The notes beneath the pieces were generated by a model, which searched no databases, was not told the DNA's origin, and was given only the letters and a program-made list of their open reading frames with translations. Below, piece after piece: positions 18,457-27,759 of a DNA stretch of 64,000 nucleotides (the stretch's first letter is position 1; every line of letters starts with the position of its first letter). The position numbers and the translations under genes are program-made. The DNA lies in NCBI RefSeq assembly GCF_025643595.1, contig NZ_CP102826.1, positions 1,178,001 to 1,242,000 on the forward strand. The letters run 5' to 3'. Source of the stretch: Saccharopolyspora rosea (GTDB lineage Bacteria; Actinomycetota; Actinomycetes; Mycobacteriales; Pseudonocardiaceae).

Positions 18457-19043
18457 GCCGGGTCGAGATTGTCCTGGACTTCGTCTGCGCGTTCTCCTAC
18501 CTCGGATTCACCCGGCTGCGGGTCGTCGCAGAGCAGCTGCGCTCAGGGGGTGCAGATGTCGGCATCGACATCAGCCCGCATCAGCTGCGACCGCAGGCAC
18601 CAGACGTCCCCGAGCCGATCTTCGAGGTACACCGCCGAGACCGCGGCGAGGAGTTCGCCCGCCAGGTCCGAACCGATCGGAGCCTCGGCCGCGACGACGG
18701 ACTGACCTTCCGGTTCGACCGCGCTTTGTTCGTCAACACCGAGCGCGCCCACCGTCTCGCCGCGCTCGCCGGGCAGCAGGGTTTAGCCGAATCGATGACC
18801 GAACGCCTCTTCCGTGCTTACTTCACGGACGGGCTCGACATCGCCGACCTTGAGACCTTGCGCGATCTCGCGCGACGTGTCGGCGCCGACCCGGCCCAGC
18901 CATGGCCGGATATCAGCGAGGCCCTCAAGCGGAACAGCGAGGCCGGGGTCACCGATACCCCCGTCTTCCGTTTCGCCAACGGCACCGTCCTAGCCGGCGA
19001 GCAAACCACACAGACGCTGCACGATGCGCTGTCAGCGAGCTGA
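18453..19043 (+). CDS. DsbA family (FrnE-like) thioredoxin-fold protein
   Basis: A 196-residue DsbA/FrnE-like oxidoreductase-fold protein: beta strand IVLDFVCAFSYLGFTRLR, a helical insert, and TDTPVFRFANG with the cis-Pro typical of the thioredoxin fold. Most FrnE members have Cys-Pro-Trp-Cys; here the site reads Cys-Ala-Phe-Ser, so it cannot form the usual disulfide. This CxxS form suits an isomerase or glutathione-S-transferase kappa-like role rather than a classical oxidase. The start GTG 18453 overlaps the SDR stop, implying coupled translation. Confidence 0.8.
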   Translation: MSRVEIVLDFVCAFSYLGFTRLRVVAEQLRSGGADVGIDISPHQLRPQAPDVPEPIFEVHRRDRGEEFARQVRTDRSLGRDDGLTFRFDRALFVNTERAHRLAALAGQQGLAESMTERLFRAYFTDGLDIADLETLRDLARRVGADPAQPWPDISEALKRNSEAGVTDTPVFRFANGTVLAGEQTTQTLHDALSAS

Positions 19044-19206
19044 CTTTGACCGCGCGAGACGCCGACGATGAGCAGGACCCGACCCGAGCCTTCGAACACT
19101 CGGAGGGTTGACAGGCAGATTGGGATTCCCGTTCGCCGTTCGCCTGGTGCCGCACTGGTTGCTCGCCGACGGGCCGTGGCGCAGCCGCATCGGCGGTGAG
19201 TGAGCG

Positions 19207-19983
19207 TCAGCGCAGCGCTTCCGGGACCCAGTGCGGTTTGCGCTTCTCGGCGAAGGCGCGCATGCCCTCCTGGCCCTCCTCACCGGCGAAGTGCTGCGCG
19301 GAGAGGTCGAGCATCCGCGCGAAGGCTTCGCCCATGTCCGCCGGTCGGCGGCTGGTCAGCATCTCCTTGGTGGCGGCGAGCGCGTTCGGACCGCCGAGGG
19401 CGAGCATGTCGGTGTAGCGCTTGACCTCGGCGTCGAGGGAGTCGGCGGGCACGGCCGAGTTGACCAGGCCGATGTCGGCGGCGCGGTGCGCGTCGAAGGT
19501 CTCGCCGGTGAGGAACAGCTCGTGCGCCTGGCGCGGGTCGAGGCGGGGCAGCACCGTCACCGAGATCACCGCCGGGACGACGCCGATGCGGACCTCGGAG
19601 AAGGCGAACGTGGCGGTGTCGGCGGCGACCGCGATGTCGCACGCGGCGACCATGCCGACGCCGCCGGCGCGAGCCGGGCCCGCGAGCTTGGCGACCACCG
19701 GCTTCGGGCTGGTCCACAGCTGTTCGAGGATCGCGGGGAACTCCTGCACGCCCTGGTCGTCGGCGCCCGCGGAACGGGACTCCTTGAGGTCCATCCCGGC
19801 GCAGAACACCGGACCGGTGTGGTCGAGCACGACCACCCGCACCGCCGGGTCGTCGGCCGACGCGGTCAGGTGCTCGCGCAGCTCCCGCCGCAGCTGGGCG
19901 GACAGCGCGTTGCGGTTGTGCGGTGAGTCCAGGGTGATCGTCGCGATGCCGTCGGCGACGGTCCGGTGCACGAGTTCGTCCAT
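19207..19983 (-). CDS. Enoyl-CoA hydratase/isomerase family protein
   Basis: A 258-residue crotonase. HNRNALSAQLRRELREHL and GPVFCAGMDLKES supply the first oxyanion-hole segment and AGPARAGGVGMVAACDIAVA the second; FSEVRIGVVPAVISV has Glu in one catalytic position. Length and order match short-chain enoyl-CoA hydratases. ATG 19983 is preceded by TAACGT and 7 nt with no ribosome-binding site, a leaderless layout. It lies 80 bp downstream of the ADP-ribosylglycohydrolase genes on the same strand but has its own promoter-like sequence. Substrate unknown. Confidence 0.85.
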   Translation of the reverse strand: MDELVHRTVADGIATITLDSPHNRNALSAQLRRELREHLTASADDPAVRVVVLDHTGPVFCAGMDLKESRSAGADDQGVQEFPAILEQLWTSPKPVVAKLAGPARAGGVGMVAACDIAVAADTATFAFSEVRIGVVPAVISVTVLPRLDPRQAHELFLTGETFDAHRAADIGLVNSAVPADSLDAEVKRYTDMLALGGPNALAATKEMLTSRRPADMGEAFARMLDLSAQHFAGEEGQEGMRAFAEKRKPHWVPEALR

Positions 19984-20063
19984 GACCGGCACGTTATCGG
20001 CAGGGTTCGCGCGGCGACCAGTGATCCACGTCGCACGCGTTGGCGCGTGCCCAAGACGGGTTC

Positions 20064-22415
20064 TCACGTCGGCGGGTAGCGGTCGGCCCAGTCCGGTGGG
20101 CGGGGGCCGAACTGGAGGATCGCGTCACGGGCGAGGCGGTCGATGACGTCGCCGAGTTCGAGTTCCGCGGTCCAGCGCTCCGGGATGCGTTCCGCGCCGA
20201 TCGTCGCGCCGACCAGACCGCCGCAGATGGCGCCGGTGGCGGCGCTGTTGCCGGAGTGGTTGACCGCCACCGACACCGCGGCGTCGAAGTCGCCGTCGCC
20301 GACCAGGGCCGCGTGCAGTCCGATCGCCAGCGCCTCGGACGCCGTCCAGCCGCTGCCGAGAGCCCGCGCCAGGTCGTCGGGGTCGGTGCGGCCGGAGCGG
20401 GCCAGCCGCACCGCGGTGCCGATGCGGCGGCTGACGTCCTCGTGGTCGCGGTGCCGGACGAGCTGCTCCAGCGCCCCGTCCACCGCATCGCCCAGCTCCT
20501 CGCCGCGCACCAGCCGGTTCACCAGGAACGCGAGCGCGCCGGTGCTGAGGTAGGCGACGGGGTGGCCGTGGGTGAGCGCGGCGGTGCGCATGCCGATGTC
20601 GAAGACCTCCACCGGGTCCTCGCTCCACAGCGCGGCCGGAACGCCGCGCAGCACCGCGTTGCTGCCCTGCGAGTCGCTGACCGGCGCGGCCGGGGTGCCC
20701 ATCGGCTGCTGGGCCTTGGCGAAGGCGATCAGCGTGCGCATCATGGTGCGCCCGGGGTTGCGGGTCTGGAACAGGGCGCGTTGCCGCACCAGCCAGCCGT
20801 CGGGTTCCGGGGTGCCGGTCAGGAACTCGCCCGCGGCCCGCGGCCAGCTCAGGTGCTGGGTGTGCAGCCAGCGCTGGTAGGCGTGCTGGACGTGCCGCGC
20901 GGGGTCGTCCAGGCCGGTGCGCCGCCGCGCCACGTCGGCGCGGATCACGCCTTCCAGCGAGAACAGCAGCAGCTGGGTGTCGCTGCCGATGCGGCCCGAG
21001 GGGTGTCCGGCGGGGACGTAGTCCACCAGGCCGCGGGCACCGTGGCGGGCCTGGATCTCGTCCCAGGCGTCCCCGGTGATCGGCAGCCCCAGCGCCTCGC
21101 CCACCGCGCTGCCGAGCACCGCCCCGACGAACCGCTCCCGGGACGCGGCCAGCCGGGGCACCGCGGCGAGCCCCGGCTGGTAGTCCACTGCGGACGGGAT
21201 CGTCGCGCCGCCGGTGGGGTAGCGGCGTTCCCAGTCGTCGGACTCGTCCGGGTACGGGCCGAACTCCGCCGCCGCGTCCTCGGAGATCCGCTCGACTATC
21301 GCGGTGATCGGCAGGTCGGCCAGCCAGTCGTGCGGGATGGCGGTCGGTCCGCGCAGGGCGCCGAGCAGCTGCCCGCACAGCATCGCCGAGGACGCGGCGT
21401 CACCGCCGTGGTCGGCGGCGGAGAAGATTGCCGAGGCGAAGTCGTCCTGGCACGACACCGCGACGCGCACCGCCACGGCCAGCGCGTCCAGCCCGCTGCG
21501 CCCCGGCGTCATGGCGTCGAGGTGCGGGCGGCGCGGGCGCAGCCCGGCCGGGCTGTTGCGGCCGAGGCGCAGCGCGTGCGCGAGCGGGGCGCGGCCCGCC
21601 TGCCAGCTGGCGAGCGCGTGGCGGAGCGCTTCGTCCAGCGGCTCGCCGCGCAGCAGCCGGGAGACCGCGACGCCGAGCACCCCGGCGGGGACGTGGCCGT
21701 TGTGGTGGCCGTGGGTGAGCGCGGCGAGGTCGCCGCCGAGCGCGAACACCGTGCCGGGGTCGGCCGACCACAGCGCGGCGACCGCGCCGAACGGGACGGC
21801 CGTCGCCGATGCGGAGGCGTTGATCGGCCGGTGCCGGGTTCCGGCGTCCCGACCCGCTGCGACGCGGGCAAGCGCGGTGAGCAGCGTCGGTTCGTCGGCG
21901 TGCCGGGACCGCAGCTCGCGGCGGCCGACGAGCCAGCCGTCCGGCGTCGCCGCGTCGGCGACGCAGTCCCGCCACGGGACGCCGCGCGTGTGCAGCCACC
22001 GCTGCAGCGCGCTGAGCGCGTGGCGGACCGGATCGCCCTCGCCCGTGGAGCGGGCCTGGGTGTGGGCCCTGATCAGTCCTTCTAGGACGAACAGGAGCGC
22101 GCTGGTGCGCTGCCCGAGCCGACCGCCGAGGGCTGCGGACTCGCCGACCGCGCCGCCCAGCAACATGCCGAGCAGCCTGCTCGGCGCCTCCGGCAGCGGG
22201 CCGGAGCGGTCGGCCAGGCCGGTGGCGGGCACCGGCGGTGCCGGATCGGCGAGCCGGTGCTGGAGCGCGGCGGCCCACGGCGGGCGGGTGGCGGGACGCT
22301 CCCGCCACTCCCGCCAGATCTCCAGCAACCGCTGTTCCAGCGGGTCGCGGCCGCCGCGGCGGTGGTGTTCGCGCCAGGCGGCCAGCAGTGCGCGTTCCGT
22401 CCCATCCAGGTCCAC
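20064..22415 (-). CDS. Protein with two degenerate ADP-ribosylglycohydrolase modules
   Basis: A 783-residue protein of the DraG/ARH fold (enzymes that remove ADP-ribose from proteins with two Mg/Mn ions). A helical N-terminal segment (ERALLAAWREHHRRG) precedes module A (~78-400) and module B (~425-783). Active enzymes carry T-D-D-T and, near the end, D-S-D-(S/T). Module A has GQRTS at 101-105 and HGGDAASS at about 336; module B has GSDT at 477-480 and HSGNSAAT at about 720. Neither keeps the full ligand set, so they are probably regulatory or ADP-ribose-binding. Start GTG 22415 is 6 bp after the stop of the larger paralogue: one operon. Confidence 0.85.
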   Translation of the reverse strand: MDLDGTERALLAAWREHHRRGGRDPLEQRLLEIWREWRERPATRPPWAAALQHRLADPAPPVPATGLADRSGPLPEAPSRLLGMLLGGAVGESAALGGRLGQRTSALLFVLEGLIRAHTQARSTGEGDPVRHALSALQRWLHTRGVPWRDCVADAATPDGWLVGRRELRSRHADEPTLLTALARVAAGRDAGTRHRPINASASATAVPFGAVAALWSADPGTVFALGGDLAALTHGHHNGHVPAGVLGVAVSRLLRGEPLDEALRHALASWQAGRAPLAHALRLGRNSPAGLRPRRPHLDAMTPGRSGLDALAVAVRVAVSCQDDFASAIFSAADHGGDAASSAMLCGQLLGALRGPTAIPHDWLADLPITAIVERISEDAAAEFGPYPDESDDWERRYPTGGATIPSAVDYQPGLAAVPRLAASRERFVGAVLGSAVGEALGLPITGDAWDEIQARHGARGLVDYVPAGHPSGRIGSDTQLLLFSLEGVIRADVARRRTGLDDPARHVQHAYQRWLHTQHLSWPRAAGEFLTGTPEPDGWLVRQRALFQTRNPGRTMMRTLIAFAKAQQPMGTPAAPVSDSQGSNAVLRGVPAALWSEDPVEVFDIGMRTAALTHGHPVAYLSTGALAFLVNRLVRGEELGDAVDGALEQLVRHRDHEDVSRRIGTAVRLARSGRTDPDDLARALGSGWTASEALAIGLHAALVGDGDFDAAVSVAVNHSGNSAATGAICGGLVGATIGAERIPERWTAELELGDVIDRLARDAILQFGPRPPDWADRYPPT

Positions 22416-22421
22416 AGTGGA

Positions 22422-25400
22422 TTATCCGAGGTAGGGCCGAGCCCAGTCCGGCGCCGGTTCGCCGGCGGTCAGCTCGGTTTCGGCGCGTTGTGCGTCGGTC
22501 ACCAGGGCGTCCAGCACCTCGCCGAGCTCGACGTCCCGCCACGCGGCGGGAACGTCCTGGAGCCCGCGCGCGGCGCCGAGCAGGCTGCCGCACAGCGCCG
22601 CCGTGGCCGGGCTGTTGCCCGAGTGCGTGGCGGCCAGCGACACCGCGTCGGCGAACGAGCCGGGGTGCGCCAGCGCCGCCGCGACCGCGATGGCCAGGGC
22701 CTCCGGGGCGGTCCAGCCGGTGCCCAGCTGTTCCAGACCGGTCGGGGAGACCGGGCCGGATCCGGCGAGGTCCATCGCGGCGCGCAGCCCTCGGGCGGTG
22801 GTCTCGCCGCCCTCGATCCGGTCCAGTTCGGACAGCACCTCCTGGACGCCGTCGGCCAGCGGCAGTCCGTTCTCCAGCGCGCAGACCAGACCGGCCGCCG
22901 CGCCCGCGGCCAGGTAGCCGTCCGGGTGCCCGTGGGTGACGGCCGCGACCTCGGTGCCCAGCGAGATCGCGTCCTGCGGCGTCTTCGCGGCGAAGCCGAG
23001 CACCGCACCGCGCACCGCCGCGGCCGGCGTCCGGGCGTCGTTCGGCGGGTTGGCGGGCGTGGGGAGCTGGTCGCGGCTCGCCCACCGCGCGAGCGCGGTC
23101 AGCGACGCCTCGTCCGGGAACCGCTGGGCGCGCACCGCCTCGTGCCCGGCGTACTCGCCGACCGGCGCCTGCGGTTCCGGGATGCGCGCGCCCTGGGCGC
23201 GCAGCCAGTGCAGCAGCGCGAGGCGCACCGCCCCGGGCAGGTGTCCGTCCCCGCGCAGCACCGAGCCGACGCGGGCGCGGACGAACCCGTCGACCACGAA
23301 GGCGGTCTGCTGGGTGAGCGCGGTGGCCGCGCCGGGGCGGCCGAACGCCTCGGCGAACTCGCGGACGCCCTCCGGGTTCTCCCGCAGGATCACGCTCAGC
23401 TCGGACAACATCCACGGGGCGCCGAGCGCGTCCCCGACGGCGCTGCCCAACACGCAGCCCTCGAAGCGTTCGTGCCTGCTCAGCTGCACCGGTGTCGCGG
23501 TGGCCAGCTGCGCCTTCTCCGCGGTTTCCGCACCCGCTTCGCCGAGCAGCTGCGCGGCGCGCTCCTCGCCGAACGCCTCGACCAGCAGCTTGTGCAACCC
23601 CTGCGTGAGGTCGGCGTTGCCCTCCTCGCCGTCGCGGAACTTCCGCCACGCGGTCAGCAGCCGCAGTTCCTCTTCGGAGAGGTTGTCGTCGCCGTCGGTT
23701 TCGTCGACGGCCGGTTCGGACTCCGGTCCCCGCTGGACCGCGGGTTCGGGGACCTGCTGGACGGCGGTTTCCGGTTCCTGCTGGACGGCGGGTTCCGGCG
23801 CCGCCGGTTCGGACTCGTGCTGGACCGCGGGTTCGGCCGCCTGCTGGGGCGCCGGTTCGGGTTCCTGCTGAGCCGGCGGTTCCGGCACCGGCTCGACTGG
23901 GACCTCGGGCTCCTGCGCGGTCGGTTCCTCCGCCGGGAACTCGGGTTCGCCGTCCTCGGGCTGCTGCGCGGTGACCGGTTCGGCAGCTTCGACGACCTCG
24001 GGCCGCGCCTCGTCGTCGTGTCCGATGTGGACGGATTCCTGCGGTTCCCGCTCCCCGCCGACGGGGTAGCGCAGCAGCCACTCCTCGCCCTCGGGCGGGT
24101 GGGGGCTGAACTCGCGGAACGCGTCGCGGGCGAGCTGTTCGATGACCTCGCGCAGCTCCAGGCGTTCGAGCCAGTTCGGCGGGATCTCCCGCGCGGTCTG
24201 CGCCGCGCCCATGATGTTGCCGCAGATCGCGGCCGTGGAGTCGCTGTCGCCGGAGTGGTTGGCGGCCAGCACCACCGCATCGGTGAACGACTCGGGGCAG
24301 GTCAACGCCGCGCACACGGCGATCGCCAACACCTGTTCGCCGAACCAGCCCTCGCCGATGCGTTCGTGGATCTGCTCCGGCGTCGGCGTGCCGGCGGCGG
24401 CCAGTTCGATGGCCCGGCGCAGCGCCGTGCTGGTCTCCTCCTGGTCGTCCCAAGTGGACAGTTCGGTGAGCGCCCGGTCCACCGCCTCCGGCAGCGACCG
24501 CCCGGCCAACAGCTGCTGGATGATCACCGCGAGCGCGCCCGCGGGCAGGTAGCCGCTGGGGTGGCCGTGGGTGAGCACCGCGGTCAGCGCACCGACCTGG
24601 AAGACCTCGGCGGGATCGTCGGACCACAGCCCGGCCGGGGCCGCCCGCATCACGCCGCCGCAGCCCTTGGAGTCGTTGAGCCGGTGCGTGAACGAGCCGC
24701 GCGCCTTGCCGGACGCGTAGCCGTGCAGCGCCTGGATGGACGTCGTGCCGGGAGCGCGGCGCACGAACAGGCCCTTCTGCCGGATCAGCCAACCGTCCGG
24801 CGGCTCGCTCGCGATCGGCCCGCCCGCGTCCTTCCAGTCGAAGCCCTGGGTGTGCAGCCACCGCTGGTAGGCGTGCTGCACCTGGGTTCCCGGCTCGTTC
24901 TCGCCGAACAGCCGGCGGCGGATGCTGGCCCGGATCAGCCCGTCGAGGGTGAACAGGGTCATCTGGGTGTCGTCGCTGATCGACCCGCCGGGCCGGTGCG
25001 CGTCGACGAAGTCGGTCAGCCCGCCCGGTCCGTACTTGCGGCGGATCTCGGCGAGCGAGTCGTCCTCTATCGGATAGCCCAGCGCGTCGCCGACCGCGCC
25101 GCCGAGCAGGAAGCCGAGGACCCGCTGCTCCCGCACGTCGTCCTCGCCCGGGGCCTCCTGCCGCACGGCGGGTTCGACGGTGTCGTCCTGCGGTTCGGCC
25201 TCGGCTTCCGCCTCTCCTGCCGCGTCGTCGGACTGCTCCGGCGCGGGCGGTTCCTCGGCCGCGGGCTGCTCCGCGGCGGGCTCGGACGGCTCCGGCGCGG
25301 CTTCCGGTTGCTCGGGCGCGGCTTCCGGCGGCTCGGCCGCGGCTTCGGCGGCCTGCTGCGCCGCCGGTTCGGGTTCGGGCGCCGCTTCCGGTTCCTGCGC

Positions 25401-27317
25401 GGCGGCTTCGGGTTGCTCGGCCGGTTCCGCCGCGGCCTCGGACCGCTCCGGAGCCGGTTCGGCGGCCGGGCGGGGTGCGTCCACCGGCGGCAGCGGTGCG
25501 GCGAAGTCCAGTCCGGACACGTCGTGCTCGGCGGGGTAGCGCTGCTTCCAGGACTCGTCGTCGGGCGCCTTGCCGCCGAACTCCAGCAGCGCGTCCTTCG
25601 CCAGCGCCTCGACGAGTTCGCGCTGCTTGAGGTCGCGCAACCACACGCCGGGAAGGGCCTGCGCGCCGTGCTGGGCGCCGACGATGGCGCCGCAGATCGC
25701 GGCGGTGGAGTCGCTGTCGCCGGAGTGGTTCACCGCGACCATCACCGCGGCGGCGACCCCGTCGGTGCTCAGCGCCGCGCACACGGCGATGGCCAGCGCC
25801 TCGTGCCCGGCCCAGCCGCCGCCGAGCGCGTCCTTGAGCTGTTCGGGCGTCGGTTTGCCCTGCTGGGCGAGCGCCTGCGCGGCGTGCAGCGCGCGGTCGG
25901 TGTCCTCGTGGTCGCGGTAGCGCACCAGCAGTTCGCGGGCCCGGGTCAGCGCGTCCGGCAGCGTTTCGCCGCGCAGCAGGCGGTGCACCAGCACGGCCAG
26001 CACACCGGCGGGCAGGTACCCGTTGGGCTGGGAGTAGGTGAGCGCGGCCGTCGCGGCGGCGAGTTCGAAGACCTCGCGCGGATCGTCGGACCACAACGCG
26101 ACCGGAGCGGCGCGCACCACGCCGCCGGAATCCGGCGAGTCGTTGATCGGCCGCTCGAAGGTGCCCGGCGCGCCGACCGAGGCGAACTCGCGCAGCGCGG
26201 TGATGCACCGGCTGTTCGGCGAACGCACGGTGAACAGCTCGGACTGCTTGACCAACCAGCCGTTGGGTTCCGGGTTCTGGTCGGCGAACGGGCCGACGGC
26301 CCGCGACCACGCGTACCCCTGGGTGTGCAACCAGCGCTGGTAGGCGAGCTGGACGGACGGCAGCGGGCTGTCGGCCTGGCCGCGCCGGACGGCGATGTGG
26401 CCGCGGATCAGCCCTTCCAGCGTGAACAACGCCATCTGCGTGTCGTCGGTGAACTCGCCCGGGTGCTCGCCGCCCCGGTCGTACTCGGTCACGCCCATCG
26501 CGCCGAACCGGCTGCGGATCTGGTCGACGGGGTAGAACTCCACCGGCGCACCCAGCGCGTCGCCGATGGCGGCGGCGAGCATCGCCCCGAGGAACCGGCT
26601 GCCGAAGTCGCTCTCGGCCGGGTCGGGGGCGGACGGTTCGGGAGCCGGAGCCGGTGCCTCCGCGGAGTCCGGAGCGGGCGGCTGGGCGTTCGCGGCGGGA
26701 GCCCCGGCGGGCGGCGACATCGGCACCTGCGGCGCCTTGGGCGGGACCGCGGCGGCGGCCTTGAGCAGGTCCTCGCCGGGGATGCGCGCTTTGATGGGAC
26801 TGGTCGGGTTCACCTGCACGTCCAGCCCGGCGATGCCGCCCGCGGCGAGCTGGCGCCCGGTCATGCGCTGCCAGGTCGTCCAGTTCGGCGGGAGGTACGC
26901 CTCGGAGGTGAACGCCTGCAACTGGCGGCGTCCCGACTCGTGTTCGAGCGTGAACAGGCCGCTGCCCTGGGGCTGGGCGAACAGGATGAGTTCCGCGTCG
27001 AGCATCGCGGTCAGCAGCGCGTGGCCCTGGGCGTAACCGGTGGTGGTCAGCTGGAGCGCGCGCTCCACGTCGTTGGTGGGGGCGGGCAGCCGCAGCGCGA
27101 CGGGCGACGGCCGGTAGTGCGGGTTGGGGGAGAAGTCGTCGGTGATCTCACCGTGCTCGTCGACGCGGTACCCGCCGATGAAGCCCCACGGCGGCACCTC
27201 GGCGCTCGGGTCCGTGAAGATCGGGTCGACGACGTAGAGCCAGGTGTTCGGCTGTTTCTTGGCCTGCTCGCGCATGGCCGGTGTGATCACCGGCCGGTTC
27301 GACTGCTGCGTGTTCAT
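22422..27317 (-). CDS. Giant SseB-like protein with three ADP-ribosylglycohydrolase modules
   Basis: About 1631 residues. An N-terminal SseB-like domain (~8-183) is followed by ARH module 1 (~238-596), a Pro/Glu/Ala linker, module 2 (~730-1088), a second such linker, a short helical segment (LSEEELRLLTAWRKF) and module 3 (~1283-1628). Modules 1 and 2 keep both metal motifs (FTDDTQM with HSGDSDST; ISDDTQM with HSGDSDST) and should be active. Module 3 has LTQQT and HSGNSPAT and should be inactive. ATG 27317 is my choice; in-frame starts at 27344 (after AAGGCTGG), 27356 and 27383 are possible. No signal peptide. The targets of de-ADP-ribosylation are unknown. Confidence 0.85.
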   Translation of the reverse strand: MNTQQSNRPVITPAMREQAKKQPNTWLYVVDPIFTDPSAEVPPWGFIGGYRVDEHGEITDDFSPNPHYRPSPVALRLPAPTNDVERALQLTTTGYAQGHALLTAMLDAELILFAQPQGSGLFTLEHESGRRQLQAFTSEAYLPPNWTTWQRMTGRQLAAGGIAGLDVQVNPTSPIKARIPGEDLLKAAAAVPPKAPQVPMSPPAGAPAANAQPPAPDSAEAPAPAPEPSAPDPAESDFGSRFLGAMLAAAIGDALGAPVEFYPVDQIRSRFGAMGVTEYDRGGEHPGEFTDDTQMALFTLEGLIRGHIAVRRGQADSPLPSVQLAYQRWLHTQGYAWSRAVGPFADQNPEPNGWLVKQSELFTVRSPNSRCITALREFASVGAPGTFERPINDSPDSGGVVRAAPVALWSDDPREVFELAAATAALTYSQPNGYLPAGVLAVLVHRLLRGETLPDALTRARELLVRYRDHEDTDRALHAAQALAQQGKPTPEQLKDALGGGWAGHEALAIAVCAALSTDGVAAAVMVAVNHSGDSDSTAAICGAIVGAQHGAQALPGVWLRDLKQRELVEALAKDALLEFGGKAPDDESWKQRYPAEHDVSGLDFAAPLPPVDAPRPAAEPAPERSEAAAEPAEQPEAAAQEPEAAPEPEPAAQQAAEAAAEPPEAAPEQPEAAPEPSEPAAEQPAAEEPPAPEQSDDAAGEAEAEAEPQDDTVEPAVRQEAPGEDDVREQRVLGFLLGGAVGDALGYPIEDDSLAEIRRKYGPGGLTDFVDAHRPGGSISDDTQMTLFTLDGLIRASIRRRLFGENEPGTQVQHAYQRWLHTQGFDWKDAGGPIASEPPDGWLIRQKGLFVRRAPGTTSIQALHGYASGKARGSFTHRLNDSKGCGGVMRAAPAGLWSDDPAEVFQVGALTAVLTHGHPSGYLPAGALAVIIQQLLAGRSLPEAVDRALTELSTWDDQEETSTALRRAIELAAAGTPTPEQIHERIGEGWFGEQVLAIAVCAALTCPESFTDAVVLAANHSGDSDSTAAICGNIMGAAQTAREIPPNWLERLELREVIEQLARDAFREFSPHPPEGEEWLLRYPVGGEREPQESVHIGHDDEARPEVVEAAEPVTAQQPEDGEPEFPAEEPTAQEPEVPVEPVPEPPAQQEPEPAPQQAAEPAVQHESEPAAPEPAVQQEPETAVQQVPEPAVQRGPESEPAVDETDGDDNLSEEELRLLTAWRKFRDGEEGNADLTQGLHKLLVEAFGEERAAQLLGEAGAETAEKAQLATATPVQLSRHERFEGCVLGSAVGDALGAPWMLSELSVILRENPEGVREFAEAFGRPGAATALTQQTAFVVDGFVRARVGSVLRGDGHLPGAVRLALLHWLRAQGARIPEPQAPVGEYAGHEAVRAQRFPDEASLTALARWASRDQLPTPANPPNDARTPAAAVRGAVLGFAAKTPQDAISLGTEVAAVTHGHPDGYLAAGAAAGLVCALENGLPLADGVQEVLSELDRIEGGETTARGLRAAMDLAGSGPVSPTGLEQLGTGWTAPEALAIAVAAALAHPGSFADAVSLAATHSGNSPATAALCGSLLGAARGLQDVPAAWRDVELGEVLDALVTDAQRAETELTAGEPAPDWARPYLG

Positions 27318-27510
27318 CTCGCGCTGTTGTCCCCGACTCCTCATCCAGCCTTGCATTGAACGCCCCCACGCCCCGGCGGTCACTCGGCAGTGGCGGGTCC
27401 GAGGGCTACGACGTGCACCCGGCGAAGTCGGTTCCTCGGCCCGACGCTGGCTATGAACTCTCTCATGCCCACATGGGGTGAAGTTTAGTGTTCGACGAAA
27501 CGACGCAGCG

Positions 27511-27759
27511 TCAAGTGGCCGAGGGTTTGGCGTCGGTGCTCGCCAGCGCGGCGGTCATCAGGCAGTGCATGCAGGGCATCCCGGTCGGCCCTTCCAGCGC
27601 CTCGGCCTGGCCGGGGACGATGCGGAACCCGCAGTACGCCTCCAGCGACTCGGGTCTCGACCCGTCGACCGGCAGCGGGAAGAAGTGGCAGGACTTCTCC
27701 TGCTCGGTCCGGGCCAGGCGCGGGTGCACCCGCGCGATCAGGTGCGGTCGTGGTTCCAT
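27511..27759 (-). CDS. Small Cys-rich (zinc-finger-like) protein
   Basis: An 82-residue protein from ATG 27759 (GGTGG upstream); the frame is open to 27864. It has CHFFPLP, then YCGFRI about 20 residues on, then a C-terminal CMHC pair (GPTGMPCMHCLMTAAL). The YCG...CxxC spacing resembles the small protein at 29286-29537, and both flank the XRE-DUF397 pair, a grouping I associate with Pseudonocardiaceae zinc-finger proteins. Metal binding is inferred. It sits between the DUF397 gene and the giant ARH gene on the same strand. Confidence 0.6.
   Translation of the reverse strand: MEPRPHLIARVHPRLARTEQEKSCHFFPLPVDGSRPESLEAYCGFRIVPGQAEALEGPTGMPCMHCLMTAALASTDAKPSAT

Noticed and set aside
21400..26310. 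A 1636-codon minus-strand frame spanning both ARH genes in another frame
   Set aside because: Arg/Ala/Gly-rich shadow of the two real genes, without ARH motifs; not a fusion or frameshift product.
26638..26700. Pro/Glu/Ala-rich repeats in the giant ARH gene considered as DNA tandem repeats or a CRISPR
   Set aside because: They are degenerate codon-level repeats of inter-domain linkers, without constant repeat length or spacers. No CRISPR array was seen anywhere in the window.
22257..27359. A 1700-codon open frame on the plus strand opposite the giant ARH gene
   Set aside because: Its length results from the GC-rich codon bias of the real minus-strand gene; the translation is low-complexity and lacks any recognisable domain.
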